Origin: CAYVQE01 sp964633205
GTDB taxonomy: Bacteria; Myxococcota; B64-G9
Direction: 5' to 3'
DNA length: 64,000 bases
NCBI GenBank assembly: GCA_964633205.1
Contig: CAZWFN010000001.1
Span: 1-64,000 of the forward strand
Position 1 is the first letter of the stretch; every line of letters begins with the position of its first letter. A program made the position numbers and the translations under genes. The notes under the pieces are model-generated. The model did not search any database and was not told the origin of the DNA. It saw nothing but the letters and a program-made list of their open reading frames with translations. This document shows positions 42,348-51,665 of this stretch, piece after piece.

Positions 42348-43697
42348 CTATGAGAAGTTCTGCTTCAAGTAGCCGGGGATGTAAGCGGCCTCGCGAGGAC
42401 CGATGTGCACCTTCCAGTCTTCGCCGAGCTCCTCTTCCAGATCGCCCTGGATGATGGCCGCCGTACCGGGAATGATCACATTGCGCTTCTCGAGCTTGTC
42501 CTTGATTCCCGACTTGTTGATGAACTCGCCCAGCAGATCGCCGACGAACTTGCCGGCCGCCCAGGCGGTCAGCACGCTCAAGCCCTCGGTGTCCAGGATG
42601 GCCAGGTAGGCCGGCACCCTGGAGTTCTCAATCTCGCCCGAGACGATGAAGTAGGTCAGCGAGAAGTTCGAGGTTGCCAATACCGGAGCGTCCGGCCCCG
42701 GGTTGTTGATCTCGTAGATCTTCTGCTCGGTCTGCATCGGCCGCTGGGGGTCGGTGAAGATGTTCAGCCGCTCGAGCAGCAGGTTGAACAGGCTGTGGCC
42801 CTGGAAGTCCGACAGCACCAGCAGGCCGGCGTACTTGGCCAGCAGCAGCGAGGCGTAGACGGTCTCCTGCTCCAGATCATCGGCCATCTCGAACATCGGC
42901 ATGATGGTCGGGAAGCCGAAGGGCTCGAACTTCTTCTGGATGGCGGCCTCGCGGATGTGGATCGAGGCCTCCAGCGCCTGCTTGATATTGCGCAAGCCGG
43001 GATCGATGACCAGATCCTCGAGACCCTGTTTCTTCAGCTTGCCGGTCAGCTCGGCCAGGCTCTCCATGTCCTCGCCGCGCACCGCCAGCGGCAGCTTGTG
43101 CTCTTTGGCCAACTCGGCCATGCCATCGGCGTTGTCCTTGGTGGCGGCGTAGAGCAGCGGCCGGCGGTCCTTGCAGGCCTCGATGCCGGCGGCCATCACC
43201 TCGGGCGAATCGGCCATCAGGATGATGCCGCCCTTGGTCTCCGCCTTGACCTTCTCGGCCAGCGCGCCGAACTTGGCCCGGTCGCCCGACTTACAGCGCA
43301 CCGCTACCGCGTCGCCGTTCAGGGTCAGCCCCACCCGATCGTAGCTCAGCGTGTTGAAGCGCTCGAGCTTGGCCGCCACCACTTCGCCGGGCTCGTCGTC
43401 GGCCACGGCCATGGCCAGTCCGGTGGGATTGAAGAAGGTCTTCTCGTGGCGAAACAGCGCCGTCTCGCCGCCGATCTTGAATTCCCCGTCACCGGTGCCG
43501 ATGGCGATCGTGCGGATCGGTGGTGCCGACTCAGCCGCCAGCTTGGCCTTGGCCTCATCCGAGACGTAGGGGCACTCGGAAAGCTCCGCCTTGCCGGCGG
43601 CCAGGTTCATGGCGAAGGCCAGGCAGGTGGGGACCCCGCACTCCTTGCAGTTGGTCTTGGGAAGCAGCTGGAATATCTGAATGCCTGTCATGCCCAT
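42348..43697 (-). CDS. acsC: Corrinoid iron-sulfur protein large (gamma) subunit
   Basis: Methyl carrier between AcsE and acetyl-CoA synthase. 449 residues. N-terminal [4Fe-4S] domain with C17, C20, C25 and C42 (NCKECGVPTC), a TIM barrel, and a C-terminal corrinoid-binding domain (NVIIPGTAAIIQGDLEEEL near 405-425). An AAAGGAGG site precedes the ATG at 43697 with 8-base spacing, favouring it over the ATG two codons later. Its partner acsD lies at the start of the operon, separated by the CODH/ACS and diaphorase genes. Confidence 0.94.
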   Translation of the reverse strand: MGMTGIQIFQLLPKTNCKECGVPTCLAFAMNLAAGKAELSECPYVSDEAKAKLAAESAPPIRTIAIGTGDGEFKIGGETALFRHEKTFFNPTGLAMAVADDEPGEVVAAKLERFNTLSYDRVGLTLNGDAVAVRCKSGDRAKFGALAEKVKAETKGGIILMADSPEVMAAGIEACKDRRPLLYAATKDNADGMAELAKEHKLPLAVRGEDMESLAELTGKLKKQGLEDLVIDPGLRNIKQALEASIHIREAAIQKKFEPFGFPTIMPMFEMADDLEQETVYASLLLAKYAGLLVLSDFQGHSLFNLLLERLNIFTDPQRPMQTEQKIYEINNPGPDAPVLATSNFSLTYFIVSGEIENSRVPAYLAILDTEGLSVLTAWAAGKFVGDLLGEFINKSGIKDKLEKRNVIIPGTAAIIQGDLEEELGEDWKVHIGPREAAYIPGYLKQNFS

Positions 43698-43724
43698 CGG
43701 AATTGCCTCCTTTCGGGCGCTCGA

Positions 43725-45932
43725 TTACATCATCGGGTCCATCTCGACGGCCGGATGCTGCTTCTCCGTCAGCCAGGGCAGGATCTCCTCTTCGGTCACC
43801 CCGACCGTCTCGTCCGCGACCCGCTCGATCAGATCCGGCACGCCGGCCTCCTCGGCCAGCTGATTGAACTTGTCACCGATCTCTTCCTTGAGCCGCTTGG
43901 GCATCCACACGATGCGCTTGAGCCCTCCCTCGGCCTTGATGAACTTGCGGCTGGTGATGTTGAACTTGGAGTGGCCGACGAAGCCGGGGGTGATGGCGCC
44001 GCCGCCCACGCTGCCGGCCAGGGTGGTGAACTTCATGCCCGAGGGGGTCATGCCGGCGTAATCGCGATCGACCGTCATGATGCCGTTGCACATGGGCGCG
44101 ATGGCACTGATGCACTCGAAGCAACCGCAGGAGGTCATCGGGTTGTCCATGATGGAATAGGCGTTATAGGACTCCACGTTGCCGCGCGAGGCCTTGCTGA
44201 CGAACTCGTTGACCCCTTCCCACTGGCCCTTCTCGGCGTCGATCACCCGGCCCTTTTCGATGGGCTGGTTGGGGCCGGTGGGGTTGATCTCGAAGGAGGC
44301 CTTGCAGTCCAGCCAGGTATAGGCACCGCACAGCCCCGGCCGTTCGGGGGTGACCACGCAGACGTGGGTCGGCGCGAAGGACTGGCACAGGGTGCAGGAG
44401 TAGTAGGTGTTCTCGTCCTCGTCCTTCATGCCCTCGACCCGGTTGTCGCGCTCGTGGTACTTCTTGCGCGCGATTGCGAGTAGCTTCTCGACCTCCTTGG
44501 GCTCGGTGTAGATGGTCACCGCCACCTTGTCGCAGATGCCACCGAAGTCCTGGTGCATCTTGGCGTGCAGGATCTTGCCGATGTCCTCGAAGGTGAACCC
44601 CTTGTCCACCGCCTCCTGGGCGATGCGCATCCAGGCGATGTCGCGCTGGCCGATGTGCATCAGGCCCTTGGCGTAGTTGATCAGGTGGTGGATCTGACGC
44701 TCCAGGATGGGCTCGAAGTCGGGCTGCATGGTGCGGCCGGCCACCTTGACCAGGATGCCCATGCCGATGCGCGAGCCCTTCTCCAGATCGCCGATGTCCT
44801 TGCCCACCACCTCGAACTTGCCGTCCTCGATGTCGTCCATCTCGGCGCTGGTCACCAGCTCGACCGCGGTGTCGGCCTTGGGGCCGCCGGCCTCGATGTA
44901 GATGTCGTCGCCGCGCACCCGCTCGCCCTCGAAGGCGGGACCGTAGGAGACCGGCACCGGCACCTTGGTCACAGTGACCTTGAGCCCGCGCACCTCGACC
45001 GCCCGGGCCACCATCTTGTCATAGGGCACGTTGGAGACCACGTGCTCGTAGGTGCAGATGCCGGTCGGCAGCACCTCGGGGATGGGGGTGTCGGCGATGA
45101 CCGGGAAGCCGTAGTTGACGCAGCCCAGCCCGTTGGCGTACCACTCGTCGGTCACCTGGCCGAAGGTCAGGGCGAAGGCGAACACCCGGTCCTTGTTGTA
45201 GATCAGGATCTTGCGAAAGTCGCCGGGCTCGATGCCGCCGAAGCTCATCGCCGCCCGGGTGGCGAAGCCGACCGCAAAGATGGCGCCGTTGGTGTGCGGG
45301 CTGAAGCTGACCAGCCGGGTGGGCCAGCCGATCTGCACCCCGGAGCGCACCAGCTGGTCGGCGAAGCCCTCGCCCTGCTGGCCGGTGGCCATGAACACGT
45401 AGAGGTTTTTCTCCTGCAGCTCCTGGGCGATCTGCACCGCGATCTCATCGGTGGGCGCCTTGCCCAAGATGGCGGCGAAGCCGGGCGCCGTGCCGTCGAC
45501 GAACTCCACGCCACGCTTGCGCATGATGACATCGTCGGCCGCGCCCAGCCAGATATTGTCCTCGGTCACGTCCTCGCCGGTCAGGTAGAAGCCCGGCTCC
45601 TTCAGGTAGCGGATGGCCTCTTCCATCTCCTCGAGGAAGAACGTGGCCATGCCCGCATCCAGCGCCGGCGCCAGGTAGGGCAGATGGTGTCGCTCGTGCA
45701 CCGGCGGCGGGATCAGGCTGCGGCAGCGGTCGAAGACCGGCTTCATCTCCTCCAGCTTCTCGATCTTGTGGCCCATGATGCCGTAGATGATGGGCAGGTA
45801 GTAGCCGGTGTTCGGAAAGCCCACCTCCTGGTTGGCGCCGAACTCGTCCATCGCCTCTTCGTACTTCTTCGAAACCCGCTCGAAGATCTCGTGGGCGCCC
45901 CGGATGCCTGCGGATGCGATGATTTTCGACAT
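43725..45932 (-). CDS. acsB: Acetyl-CoA synthase (bacterial CODH/ACS alpha subunit)
   Basis: Forms acetyl-CoA from CO, the corrinoid methyl group and CoA. 735 residues, full bacterial length including the N-terminal CODH-contacting domain. A-cluster ligands are complete: C513, C516, C525 and C535 for the [4Fe-4S] cube and the bridge, and the C602-G603-C604 motif for the distal nickel. Each is offset by exactly 7 from Moorella C506/C509/C518/C528 and C595-C597. The N-terminal domain argues for a CO tunnel shared with AcsA. 28 bases after acsA. Confidence 0.97.
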   Translation of the reverse strand: MSKIIASAGIRGAHEIFERVSKKYEEAMDEFGANQEVGFPNTGYYLPIIYGIMGHKIEKLEEMKPVFDRCRSLIPPPVHERHHLPYLAPALDAGMATFFLEEMEEAIRYLKEPGFYLTGEDVTEDNIWLGAADDVIMRKRGVEFVDGTAPGFAAILGKAPTDEIAVQIAQELQEKNLYVFMATGQQGEGFADQLVRSGVQIGWPTRLVSFSPHTNGAIFAVGFATRAAMSFGGIEPGDFRKILIYNKDRVFAFALTFGQVTDEWYANGLGCVNYGFPVIADTPIPEVLPTGICTYEHVVSNVPYDKMVARAVEVRGLKVTVTKVPVPVSYGPAFEGERVRGDDIYIEAGGPKADTAVELVTSAEMDDIEDGKFEVVGKDIGDLEKGSRIGMGILVKVAGRTMQPDFEPILERQIHHLINYAKGLMHIGQRDIAWMRIAQEAVDKGFTFEDIGKILHAKMHQDFGGICDKVAVTIYTEPKEVEKLLAIARKKYHERDNRVEGMKDEDENTYYSCTLCQSFAPTHVCVVTPERPGLCGAYTWLDCKASFEINPTGPNQPIEKGRVIDAEKGQWEGVNEFVSKASRGNVESYNAYSIMDNPMTSCGCFECISAIAPMCNGIMTVDRDYAGMTPSGMKFTTLAGSVGGGAITPGFVGHSKFNITSRKFIKAEGGLKRIVWMPKRLKEEIGDKFNQLAEEAGVPDLIERVADETVGVTEEEILPWLTEKQHPAVEMDPMM

Positions 45933-45960
45933 GGTCGTCTCACCTCCCGTGGAGCCGGGC

Positions 45961-47931
45961 TCAGCCAGCCGACTCTTCGAACTGCTTCTCGAACTCGCGG
46001 CGCGCGTCCATGTCCATCAACACGCGCTCCTGTTTCTTGTCCAGCCCCAACGCCCGGCGCTTCTGATCGATGTGGTCGATCATCTTGCGCGCCTGCACCA
46101 TCGGATCCGGGTGGAAGTCCCACTTGCCGCCGGTGATATTCTCGTAGTCTTCGAACAGCAGCTTGGTCAGCCCCTTGGCGCCCAGGGTGGGGAAGGTGGT
46201 GCCGAACACGGTGTAGACCCCCGAGGCCACGAAGTAATGGCCGATGGAGATGGCCTTCTCGCTCATCCACTCCGGCGCCGAGCCGGCGGCCGGCAGGTCG
46301 CTGATGTCGTCGCCCAGGCCGCCCTCCTTGACCACCGCGGCCGCCGCCATCAGGATGCGCGAGTTGTCCACGCAGGAACCCATGTGCAGCACCGGCGGGA
46401 TGCCCACCGTCTCGCAGACCTCGGCTAGCCCCGGCCCAGCGTGCTTGGCGGCCGCCTCCGGCAGCATCAGCCCTTCCTTGGCGCAGGCCATGGCCGAGCA
46501 GCCGGTCTGCAGCACGATGACGTCGTTGGCGATCAGCTCCTTGACCACGGCCAGATGAGCCTCGTCGTGGGTGGTCTTGGGGTTGTTGCAGCCGACCACG
46601 CCGGCGATGCCGCGGATGCGGCCGTTGGCGATGTTGTCGTTCAAGGGCCGGTAGGAGGCGCGGAACACGCCGCCCAGCAGGTAGTTGATGGTCTCGTGCG
46701 AGAAGCCGGCGATCAGGTCGCTCTCGGCACCGGTCGGGATGCGGGTGTTCTGGCCCCGGTTGGGGTAGTTGTCGATGGCCGCCTCGACGATGGCCTTGGC
46801 CGTGTTGACCGCATCGTGCTCTTCGAACTGGATATGCTCGGCCCCGCCCATCTTGCAGCGGTAGTTGGTGGTGATGACCTTGGTATGGAAGCAATGGGCC
46901 ACGTCGGGCAGCGAGTCCATGATGCACTGCACGTCGACCACCATGGCGTCGACCGCCCCGGTGGCGATGGCCGCTTCCTGGTTGAGGAAGTTGCCGGCGA
47001 TGGGCAGCCCGTGGCGCATCAGCACCTCGTTGGCGGTGCAGCAGATACCGGCCAGGTTGATGCCCTTGGCCCCGACCTTCTTGGCCTTGTCCAACATGGC
47101 CGGGTCCTGGGCCACCGCCACGATCATCTCGCTGAGCAGCGGCTCGTGGCCATGGATGATCAGGTTGACCTGATCCTCTTCCAGCACGCCCAGGTTGACC
47201 CGGGCGCGGATGGGCACCGGGGTCTCGAACAGGATGTCCTGCAGCTCGGTGGCCAGCATTGAGCCGCCCCAGCCGTCGGCCAGCGCCGCCCGGCTGCCCT
47301 GCTGCATCAGGTTGACCGGATCCTGATCCACGCCCATGTGGGTGCGGTGCATGATCTCGACGATCTCGCGGTCGACCCCGCGCGGCGTCATGCCGTGCTC
47401 TTCCCACAGCGCCTGGCGCTTCAGCGGCGCCCGCTTGACGAAGGGGATGGGGCCGTGCTGCTCGCCGAAGATGCCGAAGGCCTTCTTGCCGACGTCGATG
47501 GCGATGTCCTCCTTGGAGCGGTCGCCGATGTCCACGTCCAGGTCCATGGCCACCTGCAGCAGCTTCTGCTCGTCCTTGATGGAAAAGCCCGGGGCCTCCC
47601 CCTTGGCCGCCGCCAGGAAGGTCTCGGCCACCGCCCGGCCGTGATCCGAGTGGGCCGAGGCGCCGGCGGCGATCATGCGAATGAAGTGCCGCGCGGCGAT
47701 GGTGTCGCCGTTGACCCCGCACACGCCCAGCTCAGGCTCGCCGCCGAAGGGGTTGATGTTGCACGGGCCCATCGAGCAGTGCCGGCAGCAAAGACCGGTG
47801 ATGCCGAAGCCGCACTGCGGCTGCTGCGCCTCGAGCCGTTCCCAGCTGGTGGTGAACTGCTCCTCGCCGCATTCGGCGAAGATCCGGCTCACCGACTGGT
47901 CGACGCTCTTGAATTTCTTTCCGTCCGCCAT
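45961..47931 (-). CDS. acsA: Ni-dependent CO dehydrogenase catalytic subunit
   Basis: Interconverts CO and CO2 at the [Ni-4Fe-4S] C-cluster. 656 residues. N-terminal B- and D-cluster cysteines are in CGFGITGLCCRHCSMGPC (near 40-57). C-cluster region ligands include the histidine of NLIIHGHEP, GICCTANEV, DVQCIMDS, VVGCNNPK, TGCSAMACAK and MGSCVDN. As it is followed by acsB, it is the CODH beta subunit of a bifunctional CODH/ACS rather than a monofunctional CooS. Maturation genes cooC (two copies) and cooT are in the same window. Confidence 0.97.
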   Translation of the reverse strand: MADGKKFKSVDQSVSRIFAECGEEQFTTSWERLEAQQPQCGFGITGLCCRHCSMGPCNINPFGGEPELGVCGVNGDTIAARHFIRMIAAGASAHSDHGRAVAETFLAAAKGEAPGFSIKDEQKLLQVAMDLDVDIGDRSKEDIAIDVGKKAFGIFGEQHGPIPFVKRAPLKRQALWEEHGMTPRGVDREIVEIMHRTHMGVDQDPVNLMQQGSRAALADGWGGSMLATELQDILFETPVPIRARVNLGVLEEDQVNLIIHGHEPLLSEMIVAVAQDPAMLDKAKKVGAKGINLAGICCTANEVLMRHGLPIAGNFLNQEAAIATGAVDAMVVDVQCIMDSLPDVAHCFHTKVITTNYRCKMGGAEHIQFEEHDAVNTAKAIVEAAIDNYPNRGQNTRIPTGAESDLIAGFSHETINYLLGGVFRASYRPLNDNIANGRIRGIAGVVGCNNPKTTHDEAHLAVVKELIANDVIVLQTGCSAMACAKEGLMLPEAAAKHAGPGLAEVCETVGIPPVLHMGSCVDNSRILMAAAAVVKEGGLGDDISDLPAAGSAPEWMSEKAISIGHYFVASGVYTVFGTTFPTLGAKGLTKLLFEDYENITGGKWDFHPDPMVQARKMIDHIDQKRRALGLDKKQERVLMDMDARREFEKQFEESAG

Positions 47932-47961
47932 GTTCTACTCCTAACCTTCCCCCGAGGTCCC

Positions 47962-48726
47962 TTACATATGTCCTTCGGCGGCGATCTTGCCGCCGTAATG
48001 CTCGCGCAGGCACTCGGAGCAGGTCTCCAGGACCTCCGGGCCCACGGCGATGCGACTGCGGACGAAGTCGATGTGCTTGCGGGTCGAGACCGGCTTGCCG
48101 CAGATGCGACACGGCACCAGCTCGAACTCCACGTGCCAGCGCGGGATGCGCCGCGTCAGCCCCTCGTCGATCACCTGGATGCAGTCGGTCGGGCAGACAT
48201 GGGCGCAGGCGCCGCAGCCGACGCAGGCCTCGGCCGCCTTGTCGAAGGCGGGCCCGATCTGCTTGTACATCCCGCGGCCGTAAGGCCCGATGGCCGAGAC
48301 GCCGATGACGTCCTCACACACCCGGGCGCACATGCCGCACAGGATGCAGTTGTCGTCCTGCTCGCGTTTGGCATAGCTGGTCTGCTCGATGCCGTACTCG
48401 CGGGCCAACGCCTGCACCTCCGCCGTCTCCGGGCAGCGCGCCAGCAGCAGCTCGATCAGGGTGCGGCGCACCTTCAGGATCTCGTCGGTGCGGGTCTGCA
48501 CCTCGAGCCCGTCGCCGGCCGGGTAGACGCAAGCGGTGACCAGCTTCTTCCAGCCCGGCCACTGCGGATTGCGGATCTCCACCAGGCACAGTCGGCAGGC
48601 GCCCCGCGGTTCGAGGGCCTTGTGGTAGCACAGGGTGGGAATCTCGATCCCGTTGCGGCGGGCCACCTCCAGCAGGGTCTCGCCCTGCTTGGCGGCGCAC
48701 TCTTTTCCATCGATGGTCAGCTTCAT
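47962..48726 (-). CDS. HoxU/NuoG-N-like [2Fe-2S]+2[4Fe-4S] protein
   Basis: 254 residues. [2Fe-2S] ligands C33/C44/C47/C66; two [4Fe-4S] sites C127/C130/C133/C137 and C168/C171/C174/C178. The His-Cys3 cluster usual in NuoG and [FeFe]-hydrogenases is not visible, and there is no molybdopterin or H-cluster domain. A C-terminal tail has CRICG (206-210) and CSECL (236-240), a probable extra metal site. It thus looks like an electron wire linking the NuoEF-like diaphorase to another enzyme; in this operon that is CODH or the ferredoxin. Four bases after the nuoF-like gene. Confidence 0.85.
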   Translation of the reverse strand: MKLTIDGKECAAKQGETLLEVARRNGIEIPTLCYHKALEPRGACRLCLVEIRNPQWPGWKKLVTACVYPAGDGLEVQTRTDEILKVRRTLIELLLARCPETAEVQALAREYGIEQTSYAKREQDDNCILCGMCARVCEDVIGVSAIGPYGRGMYKQIGPAFDKAAEACVGCGACAHVCPTDCIQVIDEGLTRRIPRWHVEFELVPCRICGKPVSTRKHIDFVRSRIAVGPEVLETCSECLREHYGGKIAAEGHM

Positions 48727-48730
48727 GGCC

Positions 48731-50656
48731 TCACTCCACCGTGATGGCGTCCTGGTTGCACACCGACTCGCAGGCGCCGCACCGCGAGCACTTCTCGGTG
48801 TCGATGACGTGCTTTTCCTTCTTCTTGCCGGTGATGGCGTCTTCCGGGCAGGCCTTGATGCACAGCAAGCAGCCGTTGCAGTTGTCGTTGATGGTGTAGG
48901 TGATCAAGGGCTTGCAGACACCGCCGGGACACTTCTTGTCCCGGATGTGGGCCACGTACTCGTCCTCGAAGTAGCGCAGGGTCGACAGCACCGGGTTGGC
49001 CGCGGTGCCTCCCAGCGCGCACAGGCTGGCCACCTCGATGGTGTGGGCCAGGTTGCGCAGCCGCTCGATGTCGTCCTCGCGTCCCTCGCCGTCGCAGATG
49101 CGCTGCAGGATCTCGTGCAGCTGCACCAGGCCCTCGCGGCAGGGCACGCACTTGCCGCAGGACTCGTTGATGAGGAAGTGGATGAAGTACTTGGCCACAT
49201 CCACCATGCAGTTGCGCTCGTCCATGACGATCATGCCGCCCGAGCCCATCATCGAGCCGTTCTCGGTCAGCGTGTCGAAATCGACCGCCAGGTCGAGCTT
49301 GGCCTCGGGCAGGCAGCCGCCGGAGGGGCCGCCGGTCTGGACGGCCTTGAACTTCTTGCCGCCCAGGATACCGCCGCCGATGTCGTAGATGATCTGGCGC
49401 AGCGTCGCGCCCATGGGCACCTCGACCAGGCCGGTGTTGTTGACCTTGCCCACCAGGCTGAAGGCCTTGGTGCCCTTGGACTTCTCGGTGCCCATGGCGG
49501 CGAACCAGTCGGCGCCCTTGTCCACGATGGGCGGAATGCAGACCCAGGTCTCGACGTTGTTGAGCACCGAGGGCCGGTCGTACAAGCCCTTCTCGGTCGA
49601 GTGCACGTACTTTGGCCGCGGTTCGCCCATGCGGCCCTCGACCGAGCGCATCAACGCGCTCGACTCGCCGCAGACGAAGGCGCCGCCGCCGCGGTTGATG
49701 CGGACGTCGAAGGAGAAGCCGCTGTCGAGGATGTTCTCGCCCAGCAACCCCTTGTCCCGCGCGGCGGCGATGGCCCGCTCCAGCCGCTGCACCGCCAGCG
49801 GGTACTCGTGGCGCACGTAGATGTAGCCCACGTTGGCACCCAGGGCGTAGCCGCCTATGGTCATGCCCTCGATGACCTTGAAGGGATCGCCCTCCATGAT
49901 GGAGCGATCCATGAAGGCGCCGGGATCGCCCTCGTCGCCGTTGCACAGCACGTAGATGGGCCCGCCCTCGGCCTCGACCGCCTTGAGCGCGGACTTCCAC
50001 TTGCGGCCGGTGGGAAAGCCGCCCCCGCCGCGGCCGCGCAGGCCGGACTTGTCGACCGCCGCGACCACCTCGGCTGGCTTCATCTCGAACAGGGCCTTGG
50101 CCAGCGGCTGGTAGCCGCCGTGGGCCAGGTAGTCGTCCAGGCTCTCGGGGTCGATCACCCCGCAGGCCTCCAGCGCCACCCGCTGCTGCTTGTTGTAGAA
50201 GTCGATGTCCTCGCGGCCCTTGAGCCGCTTCTTCTTCTTGCCCTTCTTGCCGGGCACCTGGAACAGCAGCTTGTCGATGACCTCGCCCTGCTGCAGGGTC
50301 TTATCGACGATCTTGGGCACATCGCGCAGGCGCACCTTGCAGTAGAGGATGTCGTCCGGCACGATGTGGACCAGCGGGCCCACCTGGCAGAAGCCGTGGC
50401 AACCGCTGGGCGAGATGTAGTCCGGCCCGCCGTTGCGGCGGCGATCGGCGTGCTCCGCCGAGCAGTTCTCCAGCTCCACCTCGATGTCCAGACCGGCCTC
50501 GCGGCCCTGCTCGACCAGGGCCTGGTAGATCTCCAGCGCGCCGCCGGCCACGCAGCCGGTGCCGGCGCAGATGATGATGCGCCGTTTGACTTCCTGCCGC
50601 GCCGCATGCATCTGCTCGCGGTGCTTGTTGAGCTTGTCGACCGACTTGAACCTCAT
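48731..50656 (-). CDS. NuoF/HydB-like NAD(P)H-binding flavoprotein with ferredoxin tail
   Basis: 641 residues. Order: N-terminal thioredoxin-like [2Fe-2S] domain (CAGTGC at about 30-35, SGCHGFC near 95); NADH/FMN-binding Nuo51 core with SGLRGRGGGGFPTG near 208 and CNGDEGDPGAFMDR; SLBB region; [4Fe-4S] at SCGKCVPCREG near 486; C-terminal 2x[4Fe-4S] ferredoxin (CNGCLLCIKACP, CSRCGACESVCN). This is the layout of the HydB/HndC subunit of bifurcating hydrogenases and formate dehydrogenases. Starts within the nuoE stop (ATGA). Confidence 0.9.
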   Translation of the reverse strand: MRFKSVDKLNKHREQMHAARQEVKRRIIICAGTGCVAGGALEIYQALVEQGREAGLDIEVELENCSAEHADRRRNGGPDYISPSGCHGFCQVGPLVHIVPDDILYCKVRLRDVPKIVDKTLQQGEVIDKLLFQVPGKKGKKKKRLKGREDIDFYNKQQRVALEACGVIDPESLDDYLAHGGYQPLAKALFEMKPAEVVAAVDKSGLRGRGGGGFPTGRKWKSALKAVEAEGGPIYVLCNGDEGDPGAFMDRSIMEGDPFKVIEGMTIGGYALGANVGYIYVRHEYPLAVQRLERAIAAARDKGLLGENILDSGFSFDVRINRGGGAFVCGESSALMRSVEGRMGEPRPKYVHSTEKGLYDRPSVLNNVETWVCIPPIVDKGADWFAAMGTEKSKGTKAFSLVGKVNNTGLVEVPMGATLRQIIYDIGGGILGGKKFKAVQTGGPSGGCLPEAKLDLAVDFDTLTENGSMMGSGGMIVMDERNCMVDVAKYFIHFLINESCGKCVPCREGLVQLHEILQRICDGEGREDDIERLRNLAHTIEVASLCALGGTAANPVLSTLRYFEDEYVAHIRDKKCPGGVCKPLITYTINDNCNGCLLCIKACPEDAITGKKKEKHVIDTEKCSRCGACESVCNQDAITVE

Positions 50657-51123
50657 GCCTCGCCCTCCTCGTCCTCCTCGCGCGCGACGAGTTTCTTGGC
50701 GAGGTGCGGCTTGACCCCCGGATGGTACTTGTTGTCAACGAGGACCACCGGCGCCATGCCGCAGGTGCCCACGCAGTTGACCGTCTCCAGGGTGTAGCTG
50801 AGATCCTCGGTCGTCGAGTTGGCCGGAATGCCCAGCTCGCGCTCGAGCTCCTCCTGGATCAGCTGCGCCCCGCGGACGTGGCAGGCGGTGCCCTTGCAGA
50901 CCTTGATGATGCAGTCACCGCGCGGCACCAGGCTCAGCGCCCGGTAGAAGCTGGCCACGCCGTACACCTCGATCATGGGCAACGCGAGCTTGTCGGCGAC
51001 GTAGCACAGATGGTCTTCGGACAGCCAGTTGTACTCGTCTTGAATGTCCTGCAGCACGGGGATCAGCGAGGAGCGATCCTTGCCGTGCCGATCGATGATG
51101 CGATCCACTCCGACGAAGGCCAT
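50653..51123 (-). CDS. NuoE-like [2Fe-2S] subunit
   Basis: 156 residues, helical N-terminus plus thioredoxin-like domain with ligands C76, C81, C117 and C121 (CKGTACHVRG, CVGTCGMAP). Forms the diaphorase module with the NuoF-like subunit. Four bases after the CooF-like gene and translationally coupled to the next gene. Confidence 0.93.
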   Translation of the reverse strand: MAFVGVDRIIDRHGKDRSSLIPVLQDIQDEYNWLSEDHLCYVADKLALPMIEVYGVASFYRALSLVPRGDCIIKVCKGTACHVRGAQLIQEELERELGIPANSTTEDLSYTLETVNCVGTCGMAPVVLVDNKYHPGVKPHLAKKLVAREEDEEGEA

Positions 51124-51127
51124 CTTC

Positions 51128-51646
51128 TCAGCCCTCCCGGCCCAGCAGCCCGTCGCGGTCCACCTGCTCGACGGACTTGAGCCAGCCGCGCACCTGGTCC
51201 TGGCTGTGGAAGCTCAAACACCCGGTGGGGCAGGCCTCCACGCAAGCCGGAATCCGTTCCTGGACCAGGCGCTCGATGCACAGGTCGCACTTGTAAATCA
51301 GCTTGTCCCCGTCGTGGCGCACCACGCCGTAAGGGCAGGCCACCATGCAGCTGGCGCAGCCGACGCAGCGATCGATGTCCAATAGAACGGGCCCATCGGC
51401 CCCGCCCTTGAACAGCGCCCCGGTGGGGCAGGCCGCCACGCAGGCAGCGGCGTCGCAGTGGCGGCACTCGGTGGGCACGAAGGCGCCCTGCTGGACCGGC
51501 GTCAGGGTCACCCGAGCCCGCGGTGCGGGCACCTCGGCTGCCGCCGCCAGCAGCTCCTTCGACACCGAATGCTCCACCGCACAGGCCAGAACGCAGCGTT
51601 TGCAAGTCACGCAGCGCTCGACGTTGACGTGCACTCGTCCTTTCAA
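51128..51646 (-). CDS. CooF/HycB-like polyferredoxin
   Basis: 172 residues with four cysteine groups for four [4Fe-4S] clusters: CVTCKRCVLAC near 12-22, CRHCDAAACVAACP near 62-75, CVGCASCMVACP near 94-105 and CDLCIERLVQERIPACVEACP-type residues near 122-142. This is the pattern of CooF, the electron acceptor of CODH, and of DMSO-reductase-family beta subunits. Its place between acsD and the diaphorase genes makes it the likely bridge from CODH to the NAD(P)H module. Confidence 0.85.
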   Translation of the reverse strand: MKGRVHVNVERCVTCKRCVLACAVEHSVSKELLAAAAEVPAPRARVTLTPVQQGAFVPTECRHCDAAACVAACPTGALFKGGADGPVLLDIDRCVGCASCMVACPYGVVRHDGDKLIYKCDLCIERLVQERIPACVEACPTGCLSFHSQDQVRGWLKSVEQVDRDGLLGREG

Positions 51647-51665
51647 CGGATCACCTCCGCTCCCA

